Assembly (NCBI GenBank): GCA_033765345.1
Contig: JANRIC010000032.1
Coordinates: 1-7,616, forward strand
Direction: 5' to 3'
Source of the DNA: JANRIC01 sp033765345
Lineage (GTDB): Bacteria; Bacteroidota; Bacteroidia; Cytophagales; Microscillaceae
DNA: 7,616 nt
The notes under the pieces: model-generated
Databases searched by the model: none
Told to the model about the DNA's origin: nothing
The model's input: the letters and a program-made list of their open reading frames with translations, nothing else
Program-made: the position numbers and the translations under genes
Part shown: positions 6,192 through 7,616 of the stretch, piece after piece
Layout: the number at the start of each line of letters is the position of its first letter
Numbering within the stretch: the stretch's first letter is position 1

Positions 6192-7070
6192 ATGATGTCT
6201 AGCAAACCCATATTTCTGCTTGTTTTTTATTTGCTGTGTCTCCTTACCCAATGCAAAGCTCAAGAACTAAGTGAAAGCCTAAAAATACGGGAGGTAAACT
6301 GGCAGACAGAAACCGTCAAGCCTGGGATTGCCTACAAGACAAAACAATTCGACGTTTTGATGCAAGGACCACAGTGTATTTCCTACCTGGATATTGACCT
6401 GAACCGAGCTTCCATCCAATTAAAAATAGCCTATCTCACAAAAGGCAGAGCCAAAACCAGTGAGCTGGCTATCCACATCCCCGGAGCTATTGCAGCAGTA
6501 AACGGTACTTTTTTTAATATGAAAGAGGGGGGTGCTGTGTGTTTCCTTAAATCCAACCGCAAAATAATCAATCTTACTCAGCAAGAAGATTCTGTATGGT
6601 TTGTAAATGCCGAAGGAGGCATAGCGATGGATACCTTGGGTAAAATTCGCATTCTGGCGCAGTACGAACTCCAAGATAGCTCTTGGCTCAATACCTGGGC
6701 TTATTCCGAAGTGATGACCGCCGGACCTTTGCTGATTCGGGATAAAAACCCGCTTGGACTCCACTCTGAGTATAAAACCAAACATCCACGGACGGCTGTG
6801 GGGCTGACAGAAAACAATCATCTGATTTTACTTACAGTAGACGGTCGCCACGCCCAAGCCGCCGGAATGACCATCCCCGAGCTAACCCGCCTGATGCAGG
6901 CACTGGATTGTACCGATGCCCTCAATCTGGATGGTGGCGGCTCTACTACTTTATGGATTCCTGGCAAACCCCATCAAGGGGTCGTAAATTATCCTTCAGA
7001 TAACAAAAAATTTGACCACGAGGGAGAAAGAGCCGTAGCCAATGCCCTGGTGATTATTGATCAATGGTAA
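6192..7070 (+). CDS. Exported phosphodiester glycosidase (NAGPA / DUF2233) family protein
   Basis: The 292-residue product has an N-terminal signal sequence: MMSSK, then a hydrophobic core (PIFLLVFYLLCLL), with probable cleavage near CKA-QE at about residue 24. The nearby Cys (LLTQC) is a poor lipobox because of Gln at -1. The body carries the NAGPA-family signatures in order: AAVNGTFF (101-108), HPRTAVGLT (198-206), LLTVDGRHAQAAGMT with Asp217-Gly218-Arg219, the glycine-rich NLDGGGSTTLW (245-255), then GVVNYPSDN and the closing ERAVANALVI. The mammalian member removes N-acetylglucosamine from mannose-6-phosphate tags. Bacterial relatives are thought to act on glycan or cell-envelope phosphodiesters, but the substrate here cannot be told from sequence. 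The length fits a single-domain secreted family member. The adjacent ATG at 6195 is an equally possible start. It stands alone between the terminator at 6070-6109 and an IS remnant. Confidence 0.9.
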   Translation: MMSSKPIFLLVFYLLCLLTQCKAQELSESLKIREVNWQTETVKPGIAYKTKQFDVLMQGPQCISYLDIDLNRASIQLKIAYLTKGRAKTSELAIHIPGAIAAVNGTFFNMKEGGAVCFLKSNRKIINLTQQEDSVWFVNAEGGIAMDTLGKIRILAQYELQDSSWLNTWAYSEVMTAGPLLIRDKNPLGLHSEYKTKHPRTAVGLTENNHLILLTVDGRHAQAAGMTIPELTRLMQALDCTDALNLDGGGSTTLWIPGKPHQGVVNYPSDNKKFDHEGERAVANALVIIDQW

Positions 7071-7183
7071 GTATCAGCAGGTAAGTAATCGATAGAGTAA
7101 TTAGTCGATGGGCTTGATGCCCAAGTATAATAAGTGTATGACTTCCATTCTTTTTTGTACGGTTAAGTTTGATACCAACAAAA

Positions 7184-7480
7184 TTATTTAGTAAAGTAAA
7201 AATTATGCTTATTGAAAAACGAAGCAACTAAATGAGGGTTATTTTTAATATTTTCCATTCCATTTTTATCAATTTCAGTAAGCTCTTTTACATTTTTAGC
7301 ATTTCTATTTGGGATCTGTACACTTTTCAAATTAGCCCAAACAAGTTCATCAGGGTTAAATTCAGGGCTATATGGTGGCGTATTTGCTACCCAAACCCTT
7401 TTTCCTGTTTCTGTATTCAAAAAATCTTGGTTCTCTGACAAATTTTGTGGGTGACACATCTTGATTAGACTTGCTATCCA
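7184..7480 (-). pseudogene. IS630-family transposase, C-terminal remnant
   Basis: This minus-strand frame encodes TPPYSPEFNPDELVWANLK, the highly characteristic C-terminal motif of IS630 (Tc1/mariner-like, DDE) transposases. It includes the final acidic residue, Glu38 counted from the Met at 7459. The tail NAKNVKELTEI ... NNPHLVASFF also fits the family's usual ending. Only about 80 residues of homologous sequence remain, against 300 or more in an intact enzyme. The catalytic domain with the first two Asp residues, and any N-terminal helix-turn-helix, are absent. The frame is closed by a stop at 7483-7481, so the apparent ATG at 7459 is probably not a real start. It cannot transpose. The gene end and its downstream flank (about 7130-7183) may retain the element's terminal repeat, but with one end only this cannot be confirmed. 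Confidence 0.85.
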
Positions 7481-7501
7481 CTAAACATTTGAAAGAATTG
7501 C

Positions 7502-7549
7502 TTGCCACGAATGCACGAATAAGTGCGTTTATTCGTGCATTCGTGGCAA
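7502..7549. repeat. Perfect 21-bp inverted repeat with 6-nt loop
   Basis: The left arm 7502-7522 (starting TTGCCACGAATGCACG) is the exact reverse complement of the right arm 7529-7549; the loop is GTGCGT (7523-7528). Each arm contains a short internal duplication of CACGAAT. There is no T-run after either arm, so it is not a standard intrinsic terminator. It begins about 20 nt beyond the point where the transposase remnant loses its reading frame. It resembles dispersed palindromic intergenic repeats of the REP type. Only one copy lies in this window. Confidence 0.85.
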
Positions 7550-7616
7550 AATTGATCATCAAGAGAGGAAATTGAATGCACTTATTTTTTATAGAATTAT
7601 TGTTTGAAAATACTTG

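Noticed and set aside
6420..6821. Minus-strand 133-residue frame
   Set aside because: It is antisense to the well-supported NAGPA-family gene.
7066..7087. Direct repeat GGTAAGTA (7066-7073 and 7080-7087)
   Set aside because: Two 8-nt copies are too short to distinguish from chance, and no element is bounded by them.
7107..7122. Hairpin TGGGC/GCCCA as terminator of the NAGPA-family gene
   Set aside because: The stem is only 5 bp and no T-run follows.
7368..7562. Minus-strand 64-residue frame across the palindrome
   Set aside because: It is out of frame with the transposase motif, runs through a palindrome and shows no family similarity.

Overview
The window looks like chromosomal DNA from a Bacteroidota bacterium, plausibly a Cytophagia-like lineage. 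This rests on sequence features, not a database match. The metH promoter has the Bacteroidota form (TTTG, 20-nt spacer, TTACTTTG). Start codons are preceded by A-rich tracts rather than Shine-Dalgarno sequences, and gene-dense DNA of moderate GC alternates with AT-rich spacers.

Layout. (1) Positions 1-578, minus strand: the 5' part of a protein of unknown function that runs off the left edge and ends, as far as visible, in a Gln/Glu-rich coiled coil. (2) 579-1389: a long divergent intergenic region. It holds a probable promoter for the minus-strand gene, a 21-bp tandem repeat array (12 full units plus a partial one, 689-955), then the metH promoter and a SAM-I (S-box) riboswitch with a readable antiterminator/terminator platform. 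(3) 1390-5139: a complete metH, cobalamin-dependent methionine synthase, with all four modules and all key ligands, closed by a strong terminator. (4) 5196-5598: a spacer with a 103-nt imperfect palindrome that may be a MITE-like relic. (5) 5599-5985: a small multi-spanning membrane protein of unknown function, followed by a 15-bp terminator hairpin. (6) 6192-7070: an exported protein of the NAGPA / phosphodiester glycosidase (DUF2233) family. (7) 7071-7616: a decayed end containing the C-terminal remnant of an IS630-family transposase (minus strand) and a perfect 21-bp inverted repeat.

How the parts work together. The best-supported circuit is feedback on methionine synthesis. MetH makes methionine, methionine is converted to SAM, and SAM binding to the leader should favour the terminator and switch metH off. 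The other genes appear to be independent transcription units; there is no methionine operon and no metF in view. No defence system, CRISPR array, tRNA or rRNA was seen. The least explained element is the 21-bp array: all its sequence variants are transitions, so the purine/pyrimidine pattern of the unit never changes.
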